Positions 42,916-51,823 of a stretch of 64,000 nucleotides of DNA are shown piece by piece; the first letter of the stretch is position 1; each line of letters begins with the position of its first letter. Made by a program: the position numbers and the translations under genes. The DNA is from Dehalobacter alkaniphilus (GTDB lineage: Bacteria > Bacillota > Desulfitobacteriia > Desulfitobacteriales > Syntrophobotulaceae): contig CP148031.1 of the NCBI GenBank assembly GCA_040500365.1, forward strand, positions 558,001-622,000, written 5' to 3'. The notes below the pieces were generated by a model. The model was not told the origin of the DNA. It saw nothing but the letters and a program-made list of their open reading frames with translations, and searched no databases.

Positions 42916-44262
42916 TTGGCCAGACTTTTTGGAACGGATGGAGTCAGAGGAAAAGCAAATACGGAGCTTACGCCGGAGCTTGCTTTCAAACTTGGAAAAG
43001 CAGGAGCCTACGTTTTGGGAAAAAGGCAGGAAAAAGCCAAAATTGTCATTGGCAAGGATACCCGGATATCAGGAGATATGTTGGAGGCAGCGCTGGCAGC
43101 AGGTATTTGTTCGATGGGAGTCGATGTACTGAAGGCTGGAATCCTTCCAACGCCGGGCATCGCATTTTTGACGCGGACGTTGGAAGCAAGTGCCGGTGTT
43201 GTCATTTCGGCGTCGCATAACCCTTATGAGGACAACGGTATTAAATTTTTTGCCGGAAGCGGATTCAAACTTTCGGACGAGCTGGAAGATGAGATTGAAG
43301 ATACACTGAAGAGGATTGATGAGCTGGAATTACCTTCAGGCGGCGACATTGGCAGCATTGTGGAAGTCGAGAATGCGTCGGAGAAATATGCCGCATTCCT
43401 GAAAAAAACCTCCGTATCCCTGAAAGGGCTTAAAATTATCCTGGATTGCGCCAATGGCGCGGCTTATGAAGTGGGCCCAAAAGTACTGGCCGATCTCGGT
43501 GCTGAGGTCATACCACTCTATAACCAGCCTGACGGGATCAATATTAATGTTCACTGCGGTTCGACGCATCCGGAAGCGCTCGCTAAAGAAGTCCTGCAGC
43601 ATGGTGCGGATCTCGGGCTGGCCTGTGACGGAGACGCGGATCGGATCATTGCTGTTGATGAGAACGGCAACATTCTTGATGGTGATGCGATCATGGTGAT
43701 CTGTGCGCGAGCCCTGAAAGACAAAGGGAAGCTGGCCCATGATTCGCTGGTTGTAACCGTGATGAGTAACATGGGACTGCATAAAGCTCTCCGCAAAGCT
43801 GGCATCCGGATCCTTGAGACCAAGGTCGGGGACCGCTACGTCATGGAGAAACTGCTGGAATCTGGCGCAATCCTCGGTGGGGAACAGTCCGGCCACCTTA
43901 TTTTTCTGGAACACAATACGACGGGTGACGGGCTGCTCTCTGGTCTGCAGCTGTTGTCCGTAATAAAAGAGAAAAAAGCCAAGCTGTCCGAGCTGGCCAA
44001 ACAAATGAAACGATTCCCGCAGGTCCTGGTGAATACCAGCGTCGGTAATAAAGACAAGATTATGCAGAATGAGCAAGTGAACCTGAAGGTCAGAGCGGTT
44101 CAGGAAAGCCTGGGCGAGGACGGTAGGATCCTTGTTCGTCCGTCCGGTACGGAGTCTCTGATCCGGGTCATGCTGGAAGGACCGGACCAGCATGAGCTAA
44201 CCAGGCTGGCTGAAGAAGTCGTCAAGATGGTCAGGACTGTCGATCAGAATGACCTTGGCTGA
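42916..44262 (+). CDS. glmM: Phosphoglucosamine mutase GlmM
   Basis: 448 residues. The start is TTG 42916 (ARLFGTDGVRG) behind AAAGGGGAG, better than a TTG six bases earlier. It converts glucosamine-6-phosphate to the 1-phosphate for UDP-GlcNAc. The catalytic phosphoserine loop ISASHNP has S100. The magnesium loop DGDADR and the C-terminal phosphate-binding segment RPSGTESLIRVM are intact. It acts right after GlmS, which is encoded downstream under a ribozyme. Confidence 0.95.
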   Translation: MARLFGTDGVRGKANTELTPELAFKLGKAGAYVLGKRQEKAKIVIGKDTRISGDMLEAALAAGICSMGVDVLKAGILPTPGIAFLTRTLEASAGVVISASHNPYEDNGIKFFAGSGFKLSDELEDEIEDTLKRIDELELPSGGDIGSIVEVENASEKYAAFLKKTSVSLKGLKIILDCANGAAYEVGPKVLADLGAEVIPLYNQPDGININVHCGSTHPEALAKEVLQHGADLGLACDGDADRIIAVDENGNILDGDAIMVICARALKDKGKLAHDSLVVTVMSNMGLHKALRKAGIRILETKVGDRYVMEKLLESGAILGGEQSGHLIFLEHNTTGDGLLSGLQLLSVIKEKKAKLSELAKQMKRFPQVLVNTSVGNKDKIMQNEQVNLKVRAVQESLGEDGRILVRPSGTESLIRVMLEGPDQHELTRLAEEVVKMVRTVDQNDLG

Positions 44263-44388
44263 AAAGGGTTAGAACCCTTTGACGGAAAATGTAATAGAAT
44301 AAAAATGTAATAGACCGGCACCAACCAAGTTTTCTTTCAGATAATCTTCAGATGATCTTGAGAAAATAAGTCTGTACCTATTTTCTCA
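44263..44388 (+). terminator. Hairpins behind glmM
   Basis: AAAGGGTT-ag-AACCCTTT directly after the stop (44263-44280), and TGAGAAAATA...TATTTTCTCA (44359-44388), a perfect 10-bp stem. Neither has a classic T-run, so these may be weak terminators or processing sites. Confidence 0.45.
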
Positions 44389-44510
44389 TATGGATTATAA
44401 TAGGAAAGTCGGAAGCATTGCTGGTCTGTTACATTGATAGATAATTGACTGCTTATGAGGAGATGGTTGGGAAATAGGTCAGGGATTAAAAAAATGAATA
44501 GTGGATGATT

Positions 44511-44539
44511 TTGACGGTTTACAGTATACAGTTTACACT
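44511..44539 (+). promoter_or_regulatory. Promoter of the glmS transcript
   Basis: TTGACG (44511-44516), 17-base spacer, TACACT (44534-44539). A GTTTACA direct repeat spans the spacer and -10 region. Transcription would begin about 20 bases before the ribozyme cleavage site. Confidence 0.6.
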
Positions 44540-44565
44540 GCGGATTTTTCCGCACAAAAAATGTA

Positions 44566-44803
44566 GCGCCAGAGCCCATTTGGGTTGACGAGGAAGAGGT
44601 TAATCGAAGTTTTCGGCGGGTGCCTCTCGGTGGCTTGTCATCGTTAGATTCGTTGCAAATCCGGAAAGCAATTTCCGGGACAAGAGCGGATCAAACAGGA
44701 AGAAGGTTTTCTTTGCGGAATCCCTTTAGTTGTCCGTACTTTCCTACGCCCGATTGTGAAGCAGTTGGGAAAGGAGTCACGAACAGGATTAACAGGTCTT
44801 GAC
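44566..44803 (+). ncRNA. glmS ribozyme: glmS ribozyme / GlcN6P riboswitch
   Basis: The 5' core is unmistakable: GCGCCAGAG after the scissile A (44565/44566), then TTGACGAGGAAGAGG, TTAATCGAAG, TTTTCGGCGGGTGCC, and the P3-P4 region ending near GGAGTCACGAACAGG. In the family, glucosamine-6-phosphate acts as a cofactor for self-cleavage, which destabilises the glmS message. It precedes glmS by about 180 bases. The 3' end is approximate. Confidence 0.92.
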
Positions 44804-44867
44804 TTGTTTTGATTTGTCTTGCCTTGTTATATCTTCTCTCACTTTATGTTTGTATGTTAGAGATTTG

Positions 44868-44892
44868 TAGCCGTCCTTGACGGCTATTTTTT
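44868..44892 (+). terminator. Intrinsic terminator between ribozyme and glmS
   Basis: TAGCCGTC (44868-44875), loop CTT, GACGGCTA (44879-44886), then six T. It lies inside the leader and would stop transcripts that started upstream of the ribozyme. Confidence 0.75.
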
Positions 44893-44983
44893 ATGGCTGA
44901 CGGAAATATAATGTTATAGAACACGTCATGAATGAGACAACAACTAAAAAATTATTAAATTTGAAACGAGGAGAACAAAAAAC

Positions 44984-46813
44984 ATGTGTGGTATTGTAGG
45001 ATATTTTGGAGAGAAATCGGCTGTTCCGATTTTGGTTGAAGGTCTAAGAAAGCTTGAATATAGGGGATATGATTCCTCGGGCATAGCAGTCATGGAAGAA
45101 GGCGGGATCCGGATCACCAAGAGTGTTGGGAAACTTGTCAATTTAGAGGAAAAGCTAAGCAACCGCACTTACAATGCGAAAATCGGAATCGGCCATACCC
45201 GGTGGGCGACGCACGGCAGACCGTCTGATGTGAATGCTCACCCTCATATGGACTGCCATGGAGACTTTGCCGTTGTACATAACGGAATTATTGAGAATTA
45301 TCTTGAGCTTAGAGAATGGCTGACTGCGGAGGGACATCTTTTCCGTTCCGAAACGGATACGGAAGTGCTGGCTCATCTGGTCGAACATTTTTATAAAGGG
45401 GATCTCCAGGACGCAGTCAAAAAAATGCTGGCCAAGGTAGAAGGGTCCTATGCAGTCGTCGTTTTGAGCTATAAGAATCCCGATATTATGGTTGCAGCCC
45501 GCAAAGACAGTCCGTTGATCGTCGGTATTGGAGACGGAGAATATTTTGTCGCGAGCGATATCCCGGCTGTACTTAAATATACGAGAAAGACGTACATCAT
45601 GGAAGACGGGGAAATGGTGACCGTCTCGGCCGAAGGTTTGAAGTTCTGTGATTTTACGACAGGCGAATGTATTGAAAAGAGTGTCTTTGAAGTCACTTGG
45701 GATGCTGTGGCAGCCGAAAAAGGCGGTTACGAGCACTTTATGCTAAAAGAGATTTTTGAACAGCCGAAGGCCCTGCGGGACACGCTGGCCGGAAGACTGA
45801 ACCACGACCATGTTGTGCTGCAGGAAGTGGATCTTACCCCGAAAGAGGTTGCTTTATTCAATAAAGTAGCAATTGTTGCCTGCGGAACTGCGTATCATGC
45901 CGGACTGATCGGCAAAGGGCTAATTGAACACTGGGCCAAAATACCGGTCGAAGTCGATATCGCTTCAGAGTTCCGGTACAGAGCGCCTTTGATTGATGAT
46001 AAAACCCTGGTCGTTGTAATCAGCCAGTCGGGAGAAACGGCCGACACCCTGGCAGCTTTGCGCGAATCCAAAAAGAAGGGAGCCAGAGTTATCGCAATCA
46101 CCAATGTTGTCGGCAGCTCCGTGGCTAGGGAAGCACACGATGTGATCCACACCTGGGCGGGACCGGAAATTGCCGTGGCCTCGACGAAAGCTTATACGAC
46201 TCAGATTGAAGGAATGATCCTGCTTGCACTTTATCTTACGCAGGCCAAAGGAACCATGCCGAAGGAATGGATCACCGAAATTATTTCCGAACTTGGCAAA
46301 ATTCCTGATAAAGCGGAGATTATCCTCAAAGAAGGAGCTGAACGCATTAAGACCCTAGCCAGGTACTTTGAAGAAGTGAGCAGCGCATTCTTTATCGGGC
46401 GCGGCCTGGACTGGGCAGTTGCGCAGGAAGGTTCTCTGAAACTTAAAGAAATCTCGTATATTCACGCTGAAGCCTATGCTTCAGGTGAGTTAAAGCATGG
46501 CACGCTCGCGCTGATTACAGAGGATACACCGATCATCGCGCTCGCAACCCAGAGAGACCTGTACGAGAAAACGGTCTCGAATGTGATCGAGGTTAAGGCC
46601 AGGGACGCCAAGGTCATTGGGTTTACGTTTGAAGGAAATACCGATTTATACAAGTCGGTTAATGAAATATTCTATATCCCGGAGACCGTCAATGAGCTTG
46701 CTCCGATCTTAACGGTGATTCCACTGCAGCTTCTGTCCTACTATGTTTCTGTCGCCAGAGGGAACGATGTCGATAAGCCCAGGAACCTGGCTAAATCAGT
46801 GACGGTTGAGTAA
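44984..46813 (+). CDS. glmS: Glutamine-fructose-6-phosphate aminotransferase GlmS
   Basis: 609 residues, CGAGGAG before the ATG. Makes glucosamine-6-phosphate from fructose-6-phosphate and glutamine. MCGIVGYFG exposes the N-terminal Cys nucleophile of the glutaminase domain; residues 70-75 (TRWATHG) are the glutamine-binding loop. Two SIS sugar-isomerase domains follow (SQSGETADTL, and the second around SEGVS-like EGSLKLKEISYIHAEAY). The end NLAKSVTVE is canonical. It is controlled by the upstream ribozyme. Confidence 0.97.
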   Translation: MCGIVGYFGEKSAVPILVEGLRKLEYRGYDSSGIAVMEEGGIRITKSVGKLVNLEEKLSNRTYNAKIGIGHTRWATHGRPSDVNAHPHMDCHGDFAVVHNGIIENYLELREWLTAEGHLFRSETDTEVLAHLVEHFYKGDLQDAVKKMLAKVEGSYAVVVLSYKNPDIMVAARKDSPLIVGIGDGEYFVASDIPAVLKYTRKTYIMEDGEMVTVSAEGLKFCDFTTGECIEKSVFEVTWDAVAAEKGGYEHFMLKEIFEQPKALRDTLAGRLNHDHVVLQEVDLTPKEVALFNKVAIVACGTAYHAGLIGKGLIEHWAKIPVEVDIASEFRYRAPLIDDKTLVVVISQSGETADTLAALRESKKKGARVIAITNVVGSSVAREAHDVIHTWAGPEIAVASTKAYTTQIEGMILLALYLTQAKGTMPKEWITEIISELGKIPDKAEIILKEGAERIKTLARYFEEVSSAFFIGRGLDWAVAQEGSLKLKEISYIHAEAYASGELKHGTLALITEDTPIIALATQRDLYEKTVSNVIEVKARDAKVIGFTFEGNTDLYKSVNEIFYIPETVNELAPILTVIPLQLLSYYVSVARGNDVDKPRNLAKSVTVE

Positions 46814-46878
46814 TATGAAGGGTATTTGGCAATCCTACGGAAGATACTGAAAAAGCCAGCCAAATAAAGTTATTTAGC

Positions 46879-46914
46879 AAAAAAAGCAGCCCCCTGAATG
46901 CGGGCTGCTTTTTT
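46879..46914 (+). terminator. Strong terminator after glmS
   Basis: GCAGCCC pairs with GGGCTGC (46886-46892 and 46902-46908), flanked by an A-run and six T. Confidence 0.85.
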
Positions 46915-46982
46915 GCTCTCAACCTATTGCCGTTTTCCAACGGAAGCCCTATAACTAGGGCGTTTGCGTGCCCTGGTATATT

Positions 46983-47972
46983 TTACTTAAGACCATACTC
47001 CTTGATTTTTCTGTACAATGTTGATTTTGATAAGCCTAGCTCTCTGGCCGCTTCATCTTTGTTTTTGTTTTTACACAAAGCATGCATAATAGCTTCTTTT
47101 TGTATATCCCTTAAAGGCAACGGATCATTGTTTTGTGTTACACTCACGGTGGTTTGCCTGTGTTTGATTTCATTCGGAAGGTCTCCAATATTCAGTATGC
47201 CGTTTTTGGCTTTAAAGACCGCATACACCATCGCATTTTTTAACTGCCTGATGTTTCCGGGCCAGGTATATTCCACAAGCGCTTTATAGACCTCAAAACT
47301 TAATTTGGGTGGTTCACATTGTATTTCTTTACTGATCTGATCCAAAAAATAATGCGCGAGCAGGAGAATATCCTTTCCTCTGTCCCGCAGCGGGGGGATA
47401 TCAATCGCTAAAACGGATAAACGGAAATATAGATCGCTTCGAAATGTTTTTTCCTGTACCATTTGAAACAGGTTCTGGTTAGTTGCGGCGATAAGTCTGA
47501 AGTTTACCGTGGTGTACTTGCTGCTGTTAATCCTGACGACTCTTTTGTCCTCGAGGACACGTAATAATACAGGCTGGACTTCCAAAGGCATATCCCCGAT
47601 TTCATCCAAAAACAAAGTTCCGCCATTGGCAGCCTCTATTTTACCGGGCTGACCGTTTTTGTTGGCTCCGGTAAAAGCTCCCCCTTCATAGCCAAATAAT
47701 TCACTTTCAATTAAATTTCTGGGTATAGAAGCACAATTAAGGGCGACAAAAGGCCCTTCAGGACAATAATCATGATGAATTGCCTGAGCAAATATCTCTT
47801 TTCCTGTCCCGCTTTCACCATTCAGCAGAACATTATATGTAGACTTGCTGATATTCCTGGCAAAATCAATGGCCTGTACGATAGGCCGGCTTTTCCCGAC
47901 AATGGCCTCAAAAGTATGAATGGTGTCATGATTAAGTTGAGATTGCTTTTCAATTCTTTCTTGAGATAACAT
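46983..47972 (-). CDS. Sigma-54-dependent activator without sensor domain
   Basis: 329 residues. The AAA+ core has Walker A GESGTGKE (52-59), the sigma-54 contact loop GAFTGA (98-103), Walker B TLFLDEIGD and the sensor region GNIRQLKN. A Fis-type HTH ends it (DEAARELGLSKSTLYRKIKE). Only about 22 residues precede the AAA+ domain, whereas most family members have 100-300 residues of sensor there. AAGGAGCC lies about 11 bases before the ATG, so the short N-terminus looks real. Target genes are unknown. Confidence 0.88.
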   Translation of the reverse strand: MLSQERIEKQSQLNHDTIHTFEAIVGKSRPIVQAIDFARNISKSTYNVLLNGESGTGKEIFAQAIHHDYCPEGPFVALNCASIPRNLIESELFGYEGGAFTGANKNGQPGKIEAANGGTLFLDEIGDMPLEVQPVLLRVLEDKRVVRINSSKYTTVNFRLIAATNQNLFQMVQEKTFRSDLYFRLSVLAIDIPPLRDRGKDILLLAHYFLDQISKEIQCEPPKLSFEVYKALVEYTWPGNIRQLKNAMVYAVFKAKNGILNIGDLPNEIKHRQTTVSVTQNNDPLPLRDIQKEAIMHALCKNKNKDEAARELGLSKSTLYRKIKEYGLK

Positions 47973-48159
47973 GAAAATCCCGGCTCCTTTTGTTTTGTCG
48001 ATTAGATGCTTAGGGTCAATATTATCATTATCTGAAAATTATGTCAATTCAAATTTTACCCAGGTGTTATAATCATCTATCAATAAAATTTGCCTTGTAA
48101 GACACTTAAGTAATATAATTATCTGGAAAAAGCTGTTACTGGGTAAGGAGGTTATCCCA

Positions 48160-48513
48160 TTGTCAACCTATCATGCAGCGGCATGGATGGTGCCTGCAGA
48201 AAGCGGCCTAAAAAAGAAACATGTCCAGAAGGTGCTCGCGCTTTTGCCGGAGGACTGCGAACTGGTCCCGTTTGAGATTCATGGTAATAATTCCTCGGCG
48301 TATGGTTTTGCGACCATTGAGGTTATTGACGAAGAGGAAAACGGTCTGGAGACGATCGTCGAACTGCTGGAACCGCTTGTCGAAGACTGGACGGAGGATT
48401 CTTCCGACTGCACATTAGACCTGCCGGGCGGAAAGCAGACCTATATCGGCTGTGACTACCGTACAGTAATGGTTAGCGGAGTAGATCCGCAACCGCACAG
48501 TCATCATCATTAA
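48160..48513 (+). CDS. Hypothetical protein
   Basis: 117 residues from TTG 48160, AAGGAGG 9 bases ahead. A compact, acidic protein (EVIDEEENGLETIVELLEPL, then VEDWTEDSSDCTLDL) with a histidine-rich end (PQPHSHHH) that could bind metal. No family is recognised. Confidence 0.6.
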   Translation: MSTYHAAAWMVPAESGLKKKHVQKVLALLPEDCELVPFEIHGNNSSAYGFATIEVIDEEENGLETIVELLEPLVEDWTEDSSDCTLDLPGGKQTYIGCDYRTVMVSGVDPQPHSHHH

Positions 48514-48547
48514 AATCGTTTAAGAGTAACAAGATACAGATATTTGA

Positions 48548-48724
48548 TTGAACAAGGTCAAGATCGTTGGCTATGCTGCGAAATCAATTGCTGAGCGGCT
48601 AAAGAAAAAGGAGGAAATCTGAATTCCTCCTCCTGAAGGATATTTTGTTAAAAACTCTGAAGGACCACTGAAACATGGTGAGTTGGAACGTGCTGCCAAC
48701 TGGGTGAAGCAAGTAATATCGTAA
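48548..48724 (+). pseudogene. Small ORF interrupted by an in-frame TGA
   Basis: One frame of 59 codons reads LNKVKIVGYAAKSIAERLKK and KEEI, then TGA (48620-48622), then IPPPEGYFVKNSEGPLKHGE and LERAANWVKQVIS to TAA. Both halves look like ordinary coding sequence in the same frame. The start would be TTG with a weak ribosome site. It is most simply a decayed gene. Selenocysteine is possible in principle but no downstream stem-loop of the usual kind was recognised; the TGA sits in the loop of a GGAGGAA/TTCCTCC hairpin. Confidence 0.35.
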
Positions 48725-48772
48725 GTCATTTTTGCTTATAAAGTATATTCCTGCGGCATAACTGAACGGACG

Positions 48773-49111
48773 TTACCCAAGGGTAATTACTTTCTCAGCC
48801 TCGGCCATAATATCCATATTCAGATACATGTTGCCGATTTCACCTACCTTGACCTGATCCTTCAGATTGTAGAAGTCCAGGCAGATGCCACAGGCATAAA
48901 TGGTAACCCCTTTATCGACTAAAGTCTTTAAAATGTTCAGAACTGGGGCATCTGCCGTGACCAGCTTGACGCCCTCGTGCAGGAATAAAATATGAGAGGG
49001 CAAATGGTCTCCCTCGCTCAGACTGTAGAGATAGGAATACATTAATTTTTCTCCTAGGATTTCTTCACCTTTACCGAAACCTTTACTTGTAACCAACAAT
49101 ATGTAACCCAT
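48773..49111 (-). CDS. YedF-like / DsrE-family protein (selenium metabolism)
   Basis: 112 residues from ATG 49111 behind GAAAGGAG. It starts with GYILLVTSKGFGKGEEILGE, the DsrE-like fold of the YedF C-terminal domain, and has YACGICLDFYNL, with two cysteines 3 apart, near residue 80. The TusA-like N-terminal domain of full YedF is missing. Such proteins are linked by genome context to selenium utilisation. The two genes upstream (DUF3343, desulfurase) support that. Confidence 0.7.
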   Translation of the reverse strand: MGYILLVTSKGFGKGEEILGEKLMYSYLYSLSEGDHLPSHILFLHEGVKLVTADAPVLNILKTLVDKGVTIYACGICLDFYNLKDQVKVGEIGNMYLNMDIMAEAEKVITLG

Positions 49112-49216
49112 AAAAAATGCTCCTTTCAATCTCCAATATTTATTTATACCCAAAGACAAGAACCATACATCTTAAATCCAAAATTTAACATGATCCCCTG
49201 AAGCAAAAAATAATCA

Positions 49217-49447
49217 TCAATCCATACGGACAGCTTTGAGTGGGAGAATGTCATACTGCTCCAAATACGCTTCAACGCCCTGCTGGTCGGAGCAGGCGAT
49301 CTGGATCGCGAGCCCGCAGCCCTGGTTAATTGAGGGAGGGACCGGTATCAGGACAAAAGGCCAGCTGCCTGAATTCAAAAGATCTTCTGCTTCAAGCGTC
49401 TGATGAACGGAACTGAAAACAAGGGCGACATTTTCCGAACTTGTCAC
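49217..49447 (-). CDS. DUF3343 protein (selenium-linked)
   Basis: 76 residues from GTG 49447, overlapping the stop of the desulfurase gene by 4 bases. FSSVHQTLEAEDLLNSGSWP and the motif PVPPSINQGCGLAIQIACSD, with two cysteines, are typical of DUF3343, a small putative Se/S acceptor protein that neighbours YedF and SelD-type genes. Co-expressed with the desulfurase gene. Confidence 0.75.
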   Translation of the reverse strand: MTSSENVALVFSSVHQTLEAEDLLNSGSWPFVLIPVPPSINQGCGLAIQIACSDQQGVEAYLEQYDILPLKAVRMD

Positions 49448-50586
49448 ATTGAACCTCCCAATATGGTATTTAAGGCAGCCAATAACGCCGCTATATCCGA
49501 CTCTGTTTGAGAATAATTGATACTGATGCGCAATGCTCCGCGATCAATGGTTCCGGCTGTTTGATGGGCTAAGGGGGCGCAATGCAGTCCCGAGCGGGTA
49601 ACAATATCAAAGCGGCGGTCCAGCTCCAGAGCCACGCTGTCAGGGGTATGATTCCGGAAAACACAGGACACCAGGCCGACTCTCGCATTGATGTCACGGG
49701 GCCCGAGAATTTGGATTTCCGGGATATGTTCCAATCCTTCAAGCAGGATAGACATCAGTTGAAGTTCATGGCTGCGGATCTTAGGGAGGCCCTCATGCAA
49801 TATGAGTTCTACCGCAGCCCCGAGGGCCGCGATTCCCGGGATATTCCGTGTGCCGCTTTCCATCCCTTCCGGCCAGATATCCGGTTGTTCAAGGGTCAGG
49901 GAATGAAGGCCTGTCCCTCCATAAATCAGGGGATTTAAAACAAGATCTGGCCTGGCATAGTATCCGCCAACCCCTTGAGGTCCCGACAGGCTCTTATGGC
50001 CGGTAAAGGCTAAAAAATCGATGTGCTGGTCTTCCACGTCAATTGGTATCACGCCGGCAGTTTGGGCCGCATCCACCATAAACAGGCAATGGTGCGCTTT
50101 AGCGATTTGCCCGAGCTGTTTGATCGGCAGAATCGTACCCAGCACATTCGAAGCATGCGCAAAACAAAGCAGGCGGGTATTGGGCTGAAAATTAGATTCC
50201 ACGATAGCGGGATCCAAAAAACCCTCCCGGCTGCACGGAACAATTGTATAGGAAATTCCGCTCTTTTTGAGATATTCCAGCGGACGGACAACGGCATTAT
50301 GTTCAAGGGAGCTGATCAGAACATGATCCCCAGTCTGAAGAAGTCCATGGAGTCCCACATTGAGCGATTCGGTGATATTCTGCGTAAAAACAATTCTCTC
50401 AGTATTTGCGATGCCAAACAAGCGGCTTAAAGCCTTTCTGGTATGAAGAAGCTCCCGCCCGGCGCGCAGAGAAGATTGATTGACACCGCGTCCGGCACTC
50501 CCTCCCTGACGCAGGACCCGGTCATGGGTTTCGTAGACCACCTCGGGTTTCGGCCAGGAAGTTGCGGCATTATCAAAATAAAGCAA
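49444..50586 (-). CDS. Cysteine desulfurase / selenocysteine lyase-like
   Basis: 380 residues, class V aminotransferase. It frees sulfur or selenium from cysteine or selenocysteine with PLP. FTGHKSLSGPQG carries the PLP lysine, HNAVVRPLEYL and VDAAQTAG flank the cofactor, and the catalytic cysteine loop near the end is RSGLHCAPLAH. With YedF-like and DUF3343 genes it forms a small selenium-linked cluster found in Clostridia. The start MLYFDNAATSWPKP is typical of the family. Confidence 0.85.
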   Translation of the reverse strand: MLYFDNAATSWPKPEVVYETHDRVLRQGGSAGRGVNQSSLRAGRELLHTRKALSRLFGIANTERIVFTQNITESLNVGLHGLLQTGDHVLISSLEHNAVVRPLEYLKKSGISYTIVPCSREGFLDPAIVESNFQPNTRLLCFAHASNVLGTILPIKQLGQIAKAHHCLFMVDAAQTAGVIPIDVEDQHIDFLAFTGHKSLSGPQGVGGYYARPDLVLNPLIYGGTGLHSLTLEQPDIWPEGMESGTRNIPGIAALGAAVELILHEGLPKIRSHELQLMSILLEGLEHIPEIQILGPRDINARVGLVSCVFRNHTPDSVALELDRRFDIVTRSGLHCAPLAHQTAGTIDRGALRISINYSQTESDIAALLAALNTILGGSM

Positions 50587-50913
50587 TTCCGTCTCCCCTT
50601 ATCACGTGGATTTAATATGACTTATTTTAGCATAGGGACATTGGATTTGCATCTTCTCCCGACAGAATCTGCTATCTCTAATTTCGATCGGTCCTACTGT
50701 CAAGTATTCAAGACATCAATCGATACCCGAATTCAATTGTCGTTTATAATTCAATTGATGCTCCGGAATTTAATCGATGTTCTGAATCTAATTGAATTAT
50801 TATTAATCAAAAGATAAACTGATACCAGTATCATGGTACTATGGTTCCCTGTTAGACATCATTAAGCTCGCGGTCAAAGAAAGCATGGTCAAAAGACATG
50901 AGAGAGGGACCTT
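50587..50913. other. Intergenic region with AATTCAATTG repeats
   Basis: No gene is seen. AATTCAATTG occurs twice about 18 bases apart (near 50732-50760), and related CAATTGAATT/TAATTGAATTA and ATCGAT words cluster around. These could be regulator sites, but no pattern decides for whom. Confidence 0.35.
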
Positions 50914-51804
50914 ATGAAGAAATTTCAAACATTTCGGATTGCCGAAGAACATCAGGGCTTGACTGTCGAGCAGTATTTGAAAAGTATTGTACAATGTTCC
51001 GGCAGAAAAATTCAAAAGCTGACCAGAGCAGGCGGAGTACGTCTCAATAAAAGAAATGCTTATCTTCAGAAAAAGATAAAAAGCGGGGACATCTTGGATG
51101 TTCTCGTTTTGGAAGATCAGTTCTTTGGGGTTAAGCCTGAGCCGGGACCGATTGACATTTTGTTTGAAGATCCGGCACTTATTATTTTATATAAACCAGC
51201 CGGCATGTTGGTGCATCCAGCAGGGCAAACAACCGGCGGAACGCTGGCTAACTATCTGGCGGAGTACTTTCGGGAAAATGGAGAGACAATTACCATTCGT
51301 CCTTTACACCGTCTGGATCGGGATACTACAGGCTGTGTGGTATTTGCCAAAGATGCACGAACCCAGTCTGAACTGGAAAAACAGTTACAGGATGGGAGGC
51401 TGAAAAGAAAATATTACGCAGTGGTCCGGGGAAGAATTGAGCCGCCATCCGGTTCTGTTGACGCACCGATCGGACCGCATCCAACACTGCCGAACCGGCG
51501 GGCTGTTCATGATCAGGGGGAGCGTGCGCTTACCCATTACAATACGATCAAGACTTTTGAAAATTATTCTCTGTTGGAGCTTACCCTTGAAACCGGAAGA
51601 ACGCACCAGATTCGCGTTCATCTCTCCTCACTTGGCCATCCTGTGCTCGGAGACAGAATGTACGGGAAGCGCTCCTCCCTGATACCCAGACAGGCCTTGC
51701 ATGCCAGATCCGTCTCGTTTTGCCATCCCGTGGACGGAAAGTTAATTGAAATACAGGCCCCTGTTCCGCCTGATTTGGAAAACCTAATCAGCCATCTTTC
51801 TTGA
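50914..51804 (+). CDS. RluA-family pseudouridine synthase (RluD-like)
   Basis: 296 residues. An S4-like RNA-binding start (KLTRAGGVRLNKRNAYLQKK) is followed by the catalytic loop HRLDRDTTG with its aspartate, and by LETGRTHQIRVHL, HPVLGD. It isomerises uridines in rRNA or tRNA. Family-normal length. No operon partners; a very small minus-strand gene lies behind it. Confidence 0.88.
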   Translation: MKKFQTFRIAEEHQGLTVEQYLKSIVQCSGRKIQKLTRAGGVRLNKRNAYLQKKIKSGDILDVLVLEDQFFGVKPEPGPIDILFEDPALIILYKPAGMLVHPAGQTTGGTLANYLAEYFRENGETITIRPLHRLDRDTTGCVVFAKDARTQSELEKQLQDGRLKRKYYAVVRGRIEPPSGSVDAPIGPHPTLPNRRAVHDQGERALTHYNTIKTFENYSLLELTLETGRTHQIRVHLSSLGHPVLGDRMYGKRSSLIPRQALHARSVSFCHPVDGKLIEIQAPVPPDLENLISHLS

Positions 51805-51823
51805 TAGTTTTGGGCAGTGACTT

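Noticed and set aside
43336..44193. 285-residue minus-strand frame inside glmM
   Set aside because: Long shadow frame opposite a gene with all GlmM motifs; no ribosome site.
50023..50430. 135-residue + strand frame within the desulfurase gene
   Set aside because: Antisense shadow; the minus-strand gene has PLP and cysteine motifs.
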